This document shows, in pieces, positions 8,892 to 17,566 of a stretch of 64,000 bases of DNA (positions are counted from its first letter, which is position 1; each line of letters opens with the position of its first letter). The DNA is taken from contig NZ_JADLQL010000006.1 in NCBI RefSeq assembly GCF_015477805.1, positions 356,603-420,602 of the forward strand, written 5' to 3'. Source of the stretch: Nocardia flavorosea (lineage in GTDB: Bacteria > Actinomycetota > Actinomycetes > Mycobacteriales > Mycobacteriaceae). The notes beneath the pieces are model-generated. The model made no database searches. It saw only the letters and a list, made by a program, of their open reading frames with translations, and was not told the DNA's origin. The position numbers and the translations under genes are program-made.

Positions 8892-10005
8892 GATCCTGCC
8901 GGACGATCGCGCGCTGCGGACCGGGCGCCGCGAGCGTGTGCTGGCACAGATGCACGCCCATGATCTCGATGTGCTGATCGCCGGACGGCAGGCCAATGCC
9001 CGCTATCTGTCCGGGGCGCCTCAGCTGTGGGTCGCCGGGACGCGGCCGTTCGGCCCGGTGGCGCTGCTGCTGCGGCAGACCGGCGCGGTCCATCTGCACA
9101 GCACCTGGGACGAGGGGATTCCCGAGGACATCCCGCGCGAGAACCTGTACGAAACCAAATGGGATCCGCGCAATCTCATGGCCGCCCTGCGCGATATCGA
9201 CGGCGCGGCCACGGCACGCCGGGTGGGCACCGACGCCCTGTCGCCGGGCTTCGCCCAACTGCTGCCCATGGCTTTCCCGAATGCCGAGATCGTCGACGGC
9301 GAACTCGCGTTCCGGGCGGCGCGGCGGGTCAAGACCGCGGCCGAGATCGAGACGATGCGCGCCGGGCTGCGGGTCGCCGAACAAGGGCTGGGCGCGGCGG
9401 TGGCACAGCTCGCGCCCGGGGTCACCGAAGAGGGGCTCGCGGGCGTACTGCTGGAGGCGTGCGCGGCCGGCGGGGTGAGCACCCCCGCCACCCAGGACGC
9501 AGCGTGGGTGACCGCTCGCGACCATCCGTGGCGGCGGGCGAACGTGGACCGGCGGGTGCAGGATGGCGATCTGGTCGTCTTCTCCTCCGGTGTGCTCGCC
9601 GACGGATATATCGGGGAGGTCGGGCGGACCTGGCCGGCCGGTCCGGCGACCCCGGCCGTCGCGAAACTGTACGGCCGCTGGAACCGGCTGTGGGAGAAAT
9701 TGTTACAGGTGTGCCGGGCCGGCGCGCGCGCCTCCGGGCTCCTGGACGCCTACTTCGACGCGGGCGAACCCCTGCCCGTAATGCCGGTCGCCCGCGGGCT
9801 CGGCATGGGATTCGACCCGCCGGTCGTGGCACCGGCATTGCGCGGTACCGCCGACGCGGAGCGCCTAGAGCCCGGAATGGTCCTCGCGGTGGCAGGCTAT
9901 GTCTGGGCCGAGGGCGTGGGCGCCGTTTTCGGCCGCGACGCCGTGCTCATCGGTGACGACGGTCCGCGAGTGCTCACCTCGAGCCCGTACTGGGGACAGC
10001 AATGA
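8881..10005 (+). CDS. M24-family homologue lacking all metal ligands (pseudoenzyme or creatinase-like partner)
   Basis: A 374-residue second pita-bread protein, aligned by eye to its upstream neighbour through the GY...GRTW and MVLxV blocks. Every metal position differs: Ser235, Glu246, Arg305, Ala338 and Arg352 replace Asp, Asp, His, Glu and Glu. It therefore cannot bind the usual dinuclear site. It may be a structural or regulatory subunit of the intact M24 enzyme, or a metal-free enzyme in the manner of creatinase. ATG 8881 lies inside the end of the previous gene, implying coupled translation and a fixed ratio. Confidence 0.85.
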   Translation: MAIEILPDDRALRTGRRERVLAQMHAHDLDVLIAGRQANARYLSGAPQLWVAGTRPFGPVALLLRQTGAVHLHSTWDEGIPEDIPRENLYETKWDPRNLMAALRDIDGAATARRVGTDALSPGFAQLLPMAFPNAEIVDGELAFRAARRVKTAAEIETMRAGLRVAEQGLGAAVAQLAPGVTEEGLAGVLLEACAAGGVSTPATQDAAWVTARDHPWRRANVDRRVQDGDLVVFSSGVLADGYIGEVGRTWPAGPATPAVAKLYGRWNRLWEKLLQVCRAGARASGLLDAYFDAGEPLPVMPVARGLGMGFDPPVVAPALRGTADAERLEPGMVLAVAGYVWAEGVGAVFGRDAVLIGDDGPRVLTSSPYWGQQ

Positions 10006-11084
10006 CCACCCGGAAACCGGCCGTGCGCGCGACCGGAGGCAGAGGAGCCGCGGATATGCCCGACAACGGGGCCGGCCAGGCCGGCGACAAGGCAACCCGA
10101 ACGAAGCCGGGCACGCCGGAAACCGGGCAGGAATCGCAACAGCCCAGTGCCGAGGACATCATCCGGTATTCGAAGGACCCGTCGACCCGCATCGCGACCA
10201 TCACCTTCGACCGCCCCGATCAACTCAACGCCCCCACCATGGCCGCGCGCCTGCGCTACGGCGACCTCATCCACCGGGCCGGTATCGACGACGAGGTCAA
10301 AGTCCTGGTGATCCGCGGCGCCGGGGACGATTTCGGGTCCGGCGCCGATCTCGGGGAATTCATGGCTGTGCAGAACGACCCCGATCAGGGGCCACGGCTG
10401 AGCGAATACAAGATCGGCCCCGAAGAAGTGCGGTACCCGCCCATGGAATCGTTCCGGCACGGCGCCAGTATCAGCCAGTGGTACGCAAACGCCCAGGCCG
10501 GCTGCCGAAGTCTGCAGGAGTTCAAGAAGATCAGCATCGTCGAGGTGAAGGGCTACTGCTACGGGTGGCACTTCTATCAGGCCGCCGACGCCGATCTGGT
10601 GATCTCCGCCGACGACGCCCTGTTCGGACATCCGTCGTTCCGGTACTACGGGTGGGGTCCGCGGATGTGGACCTGGGCGCAGACCATGGGGTTGCGCAAA
10701 TTCCAGGAAATGGTGTTCACCGGCCGCCCGTTCTCCGCGGCAGAAATGGCGGAATGCAATTTCCTCAACAGCGTGGTCCCGCGAGCGGACCTCGAGGCCG
10801 AAACCGCGAAATACGCCCTCGCCTGTGCCCGGAACCGGCCCACGGACACGGTGTTCATGCAGAAGGTGTTCTTCGAGATCATGAAACAGCAGCAGGGCGA
10901 ATACATGGGTAGCCTGCTCAGCGGTTTCTTCGAATCGATGGGCGCCCACATCCACGCCGACGACGACGATCTGATGCTGGACAACGCCTTCGACGACGGG
11001 TTGAACAACTCGGTCAAGGACAACGACAGCCGCTTCCCGCCGGAATTCCGGCTCAGCAGGTCGGGCCGGAAGAAAGCCGAATAA
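10002..11084 (+). CDS. Crotonase-superfamily protein with non-canonical active site
   Basis: A 360-residue enoyl-CoA hydratase/isomerase fold with about 50 extra residues at the N-terminus, rich in Gly, Pro and charged residues. The first oxyanion-hole block GSGADLGEF is present. The two glutamates of true hydratases are not: Tyr192 sits at the Glu144 position and Ser212 at the Glu164 position (FGHPSF for FGQPE). A simple hydratase is unlikely; hydrolase, decarboxylase, isomerase or C-C lyase chemistry on an acyl-CoA is possible. The ATG overlaps the preceding stop by 4 nt. Confidence 0.85.
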   Translation: MTTRKPAVRATGGRGAADMPDNGAGQAGDKATRTKPGTPETGQESQQPSAEDIIRYSKDPSTRIATITFDRPDQLNAPTMAARLRYGDLIHRAGIDDEVKVLVIRGAGDDFGSGADLGEFMAVQNDPDQGPRLSEYKIGPEEVRYPPMESFRHGASISQWYANAQAGCRSLQEFKKISIVEVKGYCYGWHFYQAADADLVISADDALFGHPSFRYYGWGPRMWTWAQTMGLRKFQEMVFTGRPFSAAEMAECNFLNSVVPRADLEAETAKYALACARNRPTDTVFMQKVFFEIMKQQQGEYMGSLLSGFFESMGAHIHADDDDLMLDNAFDDGLNNSVKDNDSRFPPEFRLSRSGRKKAE

Positions 11085-11321
11085 TGGGACGAGGGCAGCC
11101 GATCGCACCGGATGTCGCTGGTTATCGGCAGTAAGCCGGCGGCCACGGGGCCGAGGAACGGCGCGGCCGCTCCGCGCACCGGCCGCGCCGACTGTCACGG
11201 CGCGGGTCCGTCGATCCAGTACCCGTGCCCCGGCACCACCGTGTGCACCCGACCGACGCAGCGAACCAGACATCCTGCGGAGGGCCACGGGCCCTACCGC
11301 CCAGCGGGAAAGTGAGCACCT

Positions 11322-13907
11322 ATGCATCAGGAGCCCACCGCCGAACCGCCGGCGAGCGGCGCGCGCACCTCTACCGGGCGCGGCCGATACGACTCCGTGG
11401 CGAGACAGGCCGTGGCAGCCGGTGACGGTGGGGCCGGGAACGGGGTGCTCACCGGATACACCGTCGTATCACTGGCCGGTGGTATCGCCGGTTTCTACTG
11501 CACAAAACTGCTCGCCGACGCCGGGGCACGGATCGTCTTCGCGGAGCCACCGCAGGGTCTTGCCCTTCGCCGCCGGACGTCCTCGGACGCGGTACCAGAG
11601 CCGGGTGCCGACGGCGCCCTGTTCCAGTTCCTCGCCGGGGCGGGGCACAGTATCGTCGTCGATCCGTCTCGGGCCGACGACCGCGATCTGCTCGACGCCC
11701 TGCTCACCGCCGCCGATGCGGTCGTCTGGTCGCCCGGCGACGGCCTCGCCGACGATCCGCGCTGCGCACCGGCGGCCCTGCGGGAGCGTTATCCGCATCT
11801 CGTCGTCACCGCGATCACCTCGTTCGGGCTCGACGGCCCGTGGGCCGGGCGACCGGCCACCGAATTCACCCTGCAGGCATGGTCGGGTGGCATAGTCGGG
11901 CTCGGGCGCGGCGCACCGGAGCGAGCGCCGATCCATATCGGCGGGGAGGTGGGCGAATGGTTCGCCGGCGCGCACGCGGCGGCCGCGACCCTCACCGCCC
12001 GGCACCGCGCATTGCGCACCGGAACCGGTGAGCTCGTCGACCTCTCGATGCTGGAAACCCAGATCCTGGGCCTGTCGTACTACCCGGTCTCGTTCTACGA
12101 CACCGTGAACCGCCCGTTCCGCACCCAGCGCCGGCTGAGCCGGCCCGGCGTCGCCACCGCTGCCGACGGGCTCATCGCGGTCGGTTGCGGTACCGCGCAA
12201 CAGTGGTTCGACCTGTGCGTCATGGTGGGCCATCCGGAATGGATCGATGAGGATCCCACCCCCGCGATCACCGAACGCACCAACGAGAAGGCCGCCGAGA
12301 TCGCCGCCTGGTTCGCCGAGCACACGGTGGCCGAGATCCGGGAACTGGCCACGGCGTTCCGGATACCCAACAGTCCCGTGGCCAACGGCGCCGACGTCAC
12401 CGGAATCGACCAGCATCGGGCCCGGGAGTTCTTCACCGTGAACCCGCAATCCGGGTTCACGCAACCGGGTCCCCCTTTCCGTTCCTTCCCCACGCTGCTG
12501 CGCTCCCCCGAACCCGCGCCGACGCTCGGCGCGCACACGGACCACTACCGGAAGTCAGCAGGTACTGCCCGCGGGCACAGTGCGGACTCGGCTTCCGGGG
12601 CCGGGTACTCGCCGATATCGCCGCCACCGCCCGCGTCGACCTCGTACCGGTCGGCCACAGACGCCCCGCTCCCGTTCACGGGGTTGCGGGTACTGGATAT
12701 GACCACTTTCTGGGCCGGTCCGTCCTGCACCCATTACTTGGCGTTACAGGGCGCCGAAGTGATCCACGTGGAATCGGCCCAGCGTCCCGACGGCACCCGG
12801 CTCATCGCCGGTGTCCCGGTCGACGAGGACCGGTGGTGGGAGAAATCCGGGATCTTCTCCGGGCTCAACACCAACAAGCGCGGAATCACCGTCGATTTCC
12901 GCACCGACACCGGTCGCGAGATCCTGCGCCGCCTCGTCGTCTCCTGCGATGTGCTCGTGGAGAACTACACCCCGCGAGTGATCGAGCAGATCGGCCTCGA
13001 CTACGACACCGTCCGCACCCTGCGACCCGATGCGATCATGGTTCGCATGCCGGGTTTCGGGCTCACCGGGCCGTGGCGGGACAATCCGGCCTTCGCCTTT
13101 GTGATCGAGGATGCCTCCGGGCTGACCTGGCGCACCGGCTACCCCGGTCAGAACCCCGTCGAGCCCTACTGCCTCGGCGACCCGAATGCGGGCGTGCACG
13201 CGCTCGTCGGGCTCTTGCTCGCCCTGGAACACCGTAGGCGCACCGGCGCGGGAATGCTCGTGGAGGCCGCCATGGTGGACGCGGCCCTCAACATCACCGC
13301 CGAACAGGTCATCGAATACTCCGCCTACGGCACACTGCTGGAACGCGACGGCAATCGTGGGCCGCATGCGGCGCCGCAGAACCTGTACCGCGCGGCCGGC
13401 CTCGACGAGTTCGGCCGGCCCGACAACTGGGTCGCGCTGGCCGTCGCCACCGACGAACAGTGGGCCTCGCTCGCCGAGGCACTGGGTGACCCCGCCTGGG
13501 CGACCGCACCGCACCTGCGCACGGCCGCGGGCCGGCGCGCCCATCACGACGAGATCGATGAGCAGCTGGCCGCCTGGTGCGCCGACCGCCTGTCCGGCGA
13601 GATCGTCGACAGGCTCTGGGCGGCAGGTATTCCGGTGGCCGAGGTCCGGCAACCGCACCGTCAGGCCGAGATTCCCCAACTCGTCCACCGGGGCTTCTTC
13701 GAACCGGTCGCCCATCCGATCAATCCCACCGCGCGTCACAGCACGGTCCCGGCCCGCTTTTCCGCCGCTCCCGCGCGCTACCACCGCACGCACGCCCCGC
13801 TGCTGGGACAGGACAACAACGCGGTGCTGGGCGAACTCGGGTACACGGCGCAGGAGATCGCGGCCCTGGAAAGGGACGAGGTGATCGGCGGCGCTCCTGG
13901 TTTCTGA
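11322..13907 (+). CDS. Double CaiB/BaiF-type (class III) CoA-transferase
   Basis: An 861-residue fusion of two family III CoA-transferase domains (about 40-410 and 445-855) joined by a Ser/Pro-rich linker. The C-terminal domain has the catalytic block GDPNAGVHALVG with Asp620 as presumed nucleophile. The N-terminal domain reads GGEVGEWFAGAH there and lacks the Asp. One working site per fusion is also the design of the DMSP CoA-transferase/lyase DddD, but identity to DddD is not claimed. It follows the crotonase after 237 bp without a gene and probably activates the substrate as a CoA thioester. Confidence 0.88.
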   Translation: MHQEPTAEPPASGARTSTGRGRYDSVARQAVAAGDGGAGNGVLTGYTVVSLAGGIAGFYCTKLLADAGARIVFAEPPQGLALRRRTSSDAVPEPGADGALFQFLAGAGHSIVVDPSRADDRDLLDALLTAADAVVWSPGDGLADDPRCAPAALRERYPHLVVTAITSFGLDGPWAGRPATEFTLQAWSGGIVGLGRGAPERAPIHIGGEVGEWFAGAHAAAATLTARHRALRTGTGELVDLSMLETQILGLSYYPVSFYDTVNRPFRTQRRLSRPGVATAADGLIAVGCGTAQQWFDLCVMVGHPEWIDEDPTPAITERTNEKAAEIAAWFAEHTVAEIRELATAFRIPNSPVANGADVTGIDQHRAREFFTVNPQSGFTQPGPPFRSFPTLLRSPEPAPTLGAHTDHYRKSAGTARGHSADSASGAGYSPISPPPPASTSYRSATDAPLPFTGLRVLDMTTFWAGPSCTHYLALQGAEVIHVESAQRPDGTRLIAGVPVDEDRWWEKSGIFSGLNTNKRGITVDFRTDTGREILRRLVVSCDVLVENYTPRVIEQIGLDYDTVRTLRPDAIMVRMPGFGLTGPWRDNPAFAFVIEDASGLTWRTGYPGQNPVEPYCLGDPNAGVHALVGLLLALEHRRRTGAGMLVEAAMVDAALNITAEQVIEYSAYGTLLERDGNRGPHAAPQNLYRAAGLDEFGRPDNWVALAVATDEQWASLAEALGDPAWATAPHLRTAAGRRAHHDEIDEQLAAWCADRLSGEIVDRLWAAGIPVAEVRQPHRQAEIPQLVHRGFFEPVAHPINPTARHSTVPARFSAAPARYHRTHAPLLGQDNNAVLGELGYTAQEIAALERDEVIGGAPGF

Positions 13908-13944
13908 GACTCGTCGACCAGGCCCACTGTCGATCAACCTCATA

Positions 13945-14003
13945 GACAGCACACTGTCAGATGTTCATTGACAGCACACTTCCACTTTGACAGCATGTTG
14001 TCA
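13945..14003. promoter_or_regulatory. Clustered MarR-type operator half-sites at the DJ-1/MarR promoter
   Basis: Three copies of a GACAGCA element sit within 60 bp. The first forms a palindrome at 13945-13958 (GACAG, 4 nt, CTGTC). The second is the direct repeat TGACAGCACACT at 13969-13980. The third forms TGACA...TGTCA at 13988-14003, whose last base is the A of the next gene's ATG. This fits autoregulation by the MarR protein encoded 650 bp downstream, with binding at the start codon blocking transcription. Confidence 0.6.
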
Positions 14004-14638
14004 TGATTCCGAAGACCGTGCACCTGGCCGTCTACGACACCCTCGCGGACTGGGAGGTGGGCGCGGCCACCGCACATATCAACAACGGCAACTGGCACCG
14101 CGAACCCGGCCGGTACCGCATCCGCACGGTCGGCACCGGCACCGAACCGGTCACCACCATGGGCGGTATGCGAATCGTGCCCGACCTCACCCTGGGCGAA
14201 CTGTCCCCCGCCGACAGCGCCATGCTCATCCTCCCCGGTGCCGACGGCTGGGACAGCGGCGACCTGAGCGACTTCGCGGACAAAGCGCGCGAGTTCACCG
14301 CCGCCGGGGTACCGGTCGCGGCGATCTGCGGTGCAACATTCGGTCTCGCCGCAGCCGGGTTGCTCGACGAGCGCAAACACACCAGCAACGTGGCCGAATA
14401 CCTCGCCGCCACCGGCTATTCCGGCGCAGCCCACTACACGGACGAACCGGCCGTCACCGACCGCGGCGTGATCACCGCCAACTCCACCGCGCCGTTCGAG
14501 TTCGCCCGCGAAGTCCTCGCTGCCCTGGACGTCTACGAACCTGCCGTACTCGACGGCTGGTACCGACTGTTCGGCCAGGGCGACCCGGCCGGGTACGCGG
14601 TATTGGCCGAATACGAGGCCCGGCAGGCCGTGGTCTGA
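14003..14638 (+). CDS. DJ-1/PfpI-family protein
   Basis: A 211-residue protein of the class I glutamine amidotransferase-like fold. The nucleophile elbow AAICGATFGLAAAGLL gives a conserved Cys near residue 112, and an acidic residue lies in the ILPGADGWD segment. Family members act as chaperones, glyoxalases, isonitrile hydratases or amidases, and the activity here is open. There is no Shine-Dalgarno site because an operator abuts the ATG, so the mRNA may be leaderless. A MarR gene follows after 12 nt. Confidence 0.85.
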   Translation: MIPKTVHLAVYDTLADWEVGAATAHINNGNWHREPGRYRIRTVGTGTEPVTTMGGMRIVPDLTLGELSPADSAMLILPGADGWDSGDLSDFADKAREFTAAGVPVAAICGATFGLAAAGLLDERKHTSNVAEYLAATGYSGAAHYTDEPAVTDRGVITANSTAPFEFAREVLAALDVYEPAVLDGWYRLFGQGDPAGYAVLAEYEARQAVV

Positions 14639-14650
14639 CCGGGGCCCGTA

Positions 14651-15106
14651 ATGGGGAACCCCGAACAGGAGTTGTTCAGCGCTGCCGCCATCACCTCGTT
14701 CCGGCTCAACGGCCAGTTTCTGGCCATTGCCGAGGAACTGGCCGCACCCGCCGGTATCACCGCGGCCTGGTGGCAGGTGCTGGGCGCGGCGCTGCGTGAA
14801 CCACTCCCCGTCGCCGGTATCGCCCGCATCATGGGCGTGACCCGGCAGAGCGTACAGCGGATCGCGGATCTGCTCGTGGCCCGCGGCCTCGCCGAATACC
14901 GGCCCAATCCTGCCCACCGGCGCGCGAAACTGGTCGCCGTCACCGCAGCCGGACAGGCGGCCGTGCAGCGGATCGGCCCGCGGCACGCCGAATTCGCCGC
15001 CCGGCTCGCAGAGCAGGTGGGTCAGGACCGGCTGACCGAGATCGTGCGGGCACTGGCCGACCTCTCGGCCGCTGTCGACCTGCTCGATATCGACAGTGAG
15101 ACCTGA
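14651..15106 (+). CDS. MarR-family transcriptional regulator
   Basis: A 151-residue winged-helix regulator. The recognition region is LPVAGIARIMGVTRQSVQRI, and the wing follows as NPAHRRAKLVAVTAAG. It forms an apparent operon with the DJ-1 gene and probably represses it through the repeated sites at 13945-14003. The inducer is unknown; related pairs respond to electrophiles or oxidants. Confidence 0.87.
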   Translation: MGNPEQELFSAAAITSFRLNGQFLAIAEELAAPAGITAAWWQVLGAALREPLPVAGIARIMGVTRQSVQRIADLLVARGLAEYRPNPAHRRAKLVAVTAAGQAAVQRIGPRHAEFAARLAEQVGQDRLTEIVRALADLSAAVDLLDIDSET

Positions 15107-15113
15107 TATCGCC

Positions 15114-15148
15114 TCGGCACCGCCCGATACGCCCCGGAGCGGTGCCGA
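15114..15148 (+). terminator. Hairpin terminator after marR
   Basis: A 10-bp perfect stem (TCGGCACCGC with its complement) and a 15-nt loop begin 8 nt past the marR stop, without a T-tract. It could serve the plus-strand pair and possibly the convergent SDR gene. Confidence 0.5.
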
Positions 15149-15260
15149 CCGGACCTGGTGATCGCTGTTTCAGGCGGTCCTCGCGACGACAGGCGAGCCG
15201 AGCCATCGATCGAGCGGTGTCAGCTGCCCGTACCCGTGCCGGGATGCGGGCGGGCCCAGG

Positions 15261-16016
15261 TCAGATACCGGCGATCCGGCGCACGATCGGCAGCGGCAGC
15301 ACTTTCATGGCGTAACCGAACGGGACCCACGGCCAGGCGGGCGTGTATGCCTTGAACCGGCGCTTCTCGATGGCCGAAACCATGGACCGCACCCCGGTCG
15401 GGGTATCGACCAGGAATTTGGGTGGATGGGCGGCCTTCTCGTTCATCTCCGAAGCGATATAGCCCGGGAACACGATGGAGACGTCCACACCCGGAACGCC
15501 TTCGGCGGCAATCCCTTCGGCCATGGCGGCCACACCGGCCTTGCTGGCCGCGTAACTGGTCATCGTCTTGGGCATCCCCCGCAGCGCCGAAATCGAGGAG
15601 ATCACCACGAGATGCCCGCCGCCCTGCGCCCGGAAAATCTTCATGGCGGCTTCCATCTGCGCCATGGCGCCGAGGAAATTGGTGATCGCGGTCTGCCGGT
15701 TCGGCCGGTCACCGCCCTTACCGAAGGGCACGCCCTTTCCGAGTCCGGCGTTGACGATCACCCGGTCCAGACGGCCGAATCCGGCGGCGAACTCGTCGAA
15801 CACCCGGGGCACCGCATCGAAATCGGTGACATCGAGGGCTGCCGTACGCACCCGTACCGCCGGATACGCACCGATGATCTCGGCGGCGAGGCCGTCGAGT
15901 CGTTCGGTCCGGCGGGCGCACAGGGCCAGGTCGTAGCCGAGGGCCGCGAACTGGCGCGCCATCTCGGCACCCAGACCCGAACTGGCGCCGGTGATGAGAA
16001 TCGAACCTGTAGCCAC
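15261..16016 (-). CDS. Short-chain dehydrogenase/reductase
   Basis: A 251-residue classical SDR. It has the nucleotide-binding TGASSGLG near residue 10, the NAG motif (VNAGLG), an active-site Ser in ISSISAL, and the YAASKAG catalytic Tyr/Lys pair. The start is the GTG at 16016 because AGGAGA sits 9 nt upstream; upstream in-frame codons have no ribosome site. It is an NAD(P)-dependent oxidoreductase of unknown alcohol or ketone substrate, transcribed towards the DJ-1/MarR pair. Confidence 0.88.
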   Translation of the reverse strand: MATGSILITGASSGLGAEMARQFAALGYDLALCARRTERLDGLAAEIIGAYPAVRVRTAALDVTDFDAVPRVFDEFAAGFGRLDRVIVNAGLGKGVPFGKGGDRPNRQTAITNFLGAMAQMEAAMKIFRAQGGGHLVVISSISALRGMPKTMTSYAASKAGVAAMAEGIAAEGVPGVDVSIVFPGYIASEMNEKAAHPPKFLVDTPTGVRSMVSAIEKRRFKAYTPAWPWVPFGYAMKVLPLPIVRRIAGI

Positions 16017-16587
16017 GGTGGTGCATCTCCTGGAGTCGGCCGTACCGGTTACGGCGCGGCAGTGGACGGCAGGTTCCGAGCGTAGTGCGCGCAGACCGTC
16101 CGGCCCCCCGAATCCGTACAGGGTCGGCGCGGGCACCGGAAGACGTCACGCCCGGCGACCGCAGAGCGGCAGTTGCCGATCCGCCGGGGCCGTGCGCTAC
16201 ACCAGCAGGCCGAGGGCCGCGACGACGCCGCGATCACGGCGACCTTCACCGAGACTCGAGTCGATATCCGGTCAGGGGAACCAGAAGACGCGGTTACCTC
16301 CGCAATCACCGCCCCTCCCGACACCGCGAAAATCGACCCGCCGCAGACCGGCTCGTTCATCATCGGTTTCCGCGGCGTCTTCGCCGGGCCGGCCTGGCGG
16401 TTCGGCGACGCCGACGCTGTCGGCGCGCCGGCTGTGCCGACCGTGCGGTGCGGCCGGCCCGGCCGGGAACCGGTCGCCATCTCGGCCCCGCACTGATTGC
16501 GGGCCACCGATGACGCGGCATCACCGATCAATTCGCACCGGCCGTACCGTCCACAGTTGTGTCCGATCGATCTCCCGAAGGATTGCG
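16017..16587. other. Intergenic region with one weak candidate frame
   Basis: A 571-bp gap between divergent SDR and hydrolase genes. A TTG-started frame at 16173-16496 (plus, 107 codons) has high GC at third positions and codon choice like real genes here, but no ribosome site, known motif or partner. An overlapping minus-strand frame (16049-16531) looks like its shadow. Neither is called. The region should contain both divergent promoters. Confidence 0.45.
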
Positions 16588-17490
16588 ATGACCGATATCG
16601 AAACCCGTACGCTCGCCGCTTCCGGCGCCGACCTCACCTACGATATCCACGGCGACCTGCACCGGCATGAATCGATTCCGCTCCTGATGGTCGGTTCCCC
16701 GATGGAAGCAACCGGGTTCGGCACCCTGGCGCAGTATTTCACCGACCGGCCCGTGGTGACCTACGATCCGCGCGGTATCGCCCGCAGTACCCGCAACGAC
16801 GGGACCACATCGGGCACCCCCGAGGAACATGCGGACGATATTCACCGCATCATCGAAGCACTGGCCACCGGACCGGTGGATATCTTCGCCAGCAGCGGCG
16901 GCGCGGTCAACGCTCTCGCGCTGGTGGCCCGGCACGGTGAACTGGTGCGCACCCTGGTCGCCCACGAGCCGCCGACCGCGCAGTTCCTGCCCGACCGCGA
17001 CCGGGTACTCGCCGTGTCCACCGATATCACCGCCACATACCAGGAAGCCGGGCTCGGCCCTGCCATGGCGAAATTCATCACCCTGATATCGCACCGGGGT
17101 GAGCTCACCGCCGAGTACACCGATCGCCCCGCCCCGGACCCGGCCCAGTTCGGTCTCCCCGCAACCGACGACGGTTCCCGTGACGATCCCATGGTCGGCC
17201 CGCATCTGCTCTCCTGCTGCGGTTACGAATACGACCTCGCGGCGCTCGCCGCCTCGCCCACCCGGATAGTGCTCGGTACCGGCCGCGCGTCGGCCGGGGA
17301 GTTGTGTGCTCGCGCCGCTATCGCCCTCGCTGCTGCCCTGGACAGCGAGGCCGTTGCCTTCCCGGGTGGGCACGCGGGTTTCCTGGGCGGCGAATTCGGG
17401 ATGACCGGCGAGCCGGAGGCGTTCGCCGCCGTGCTGCGCGAGGTACTCGCCGATCCGTCGAAGCCGGGCCCGAACGGTTCGACAGTGTGA
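16588..17490 (+). CDS. Alpha/beta-fold hydrolase
   Basis: A 300-residue alpha/beta hydrolase. The nucleophile elbow is FASSGGAVNAL (Ser near residue 101), the oxyanion strand is LLMVGSPMEATG, and the late His lies in FPGGHAGFLG. The sequence VTYDPRGIARS matches epoxide hydrolase and esterase-like members. ATG 16588 begins MTDIETRTLAASGADL. It stands alone, convergent with the next gene, and its substrate is not evident. Confidence 0.85.
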   Translation: MTDIETRTLAASGADLTYDIHGDLHRHESIPLLMVGSPMEATGFGTLAQYFTDRPVVTYDPRGIARSTRNDGTTSGTPEEHADDIHRIIEALATGPVDIFASSGGAVNALALVARHGELVRTLVAHEPPTAQFLPDRDRVLAVSTDITATYQEAGLGPAMAKFITLISHRGELTAEYTDRPAPDPAQFGLPATDDGSRDDPMVGPHLLSCCGYEYDLAALAASPTRIVLGTGRASAGELCARAAIALAAALDSEAVAFPGGHAGFLGGEFGMTGEPEAFAAVLREVLADPSKPGPNGSTV

Positions 17491-17566
17491 ACGCCGCTGG
17501 ACAGCCGACCCCGCCGGCCACGGGTGTCCAGCCGACCGAGTAGCCCGCATTTCCGGTTTCGGCCGG

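Noticed and set aside
7032..8996. 654-codon open frame on the minus strand opposite the amidohydrolase and M24 genes
   Set aside because: It is antisense to well-supported enzymes with ribosome sites and motifs; long antisense frames are normal at this GC content.
11322..13907. Calling the double CoA-transferase DddD and the cluster a DMSP pathway
   Set aside because: Only domain layout is shared; tandem class III CoA-transferases are widespread and no DMSP transporter or acrylate genes are present.
16049..16531. 160-codon minus-strand frame between SDR and hydrolase
   Set aside because: Composition rich in Arg, Ser, Pro and Cys and no motif; the opposite strand has the better codon pattern, itself too weak to call.
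17491..17566. Weak 7-bp hairpin (CTGGACA with TGTCCAG, 21-nt loop) between the hydrolase and NERD-like genes
   Set aside because: Short stem, large loop and no T-tract; not distinguishable from chance in GC-rich DNA.
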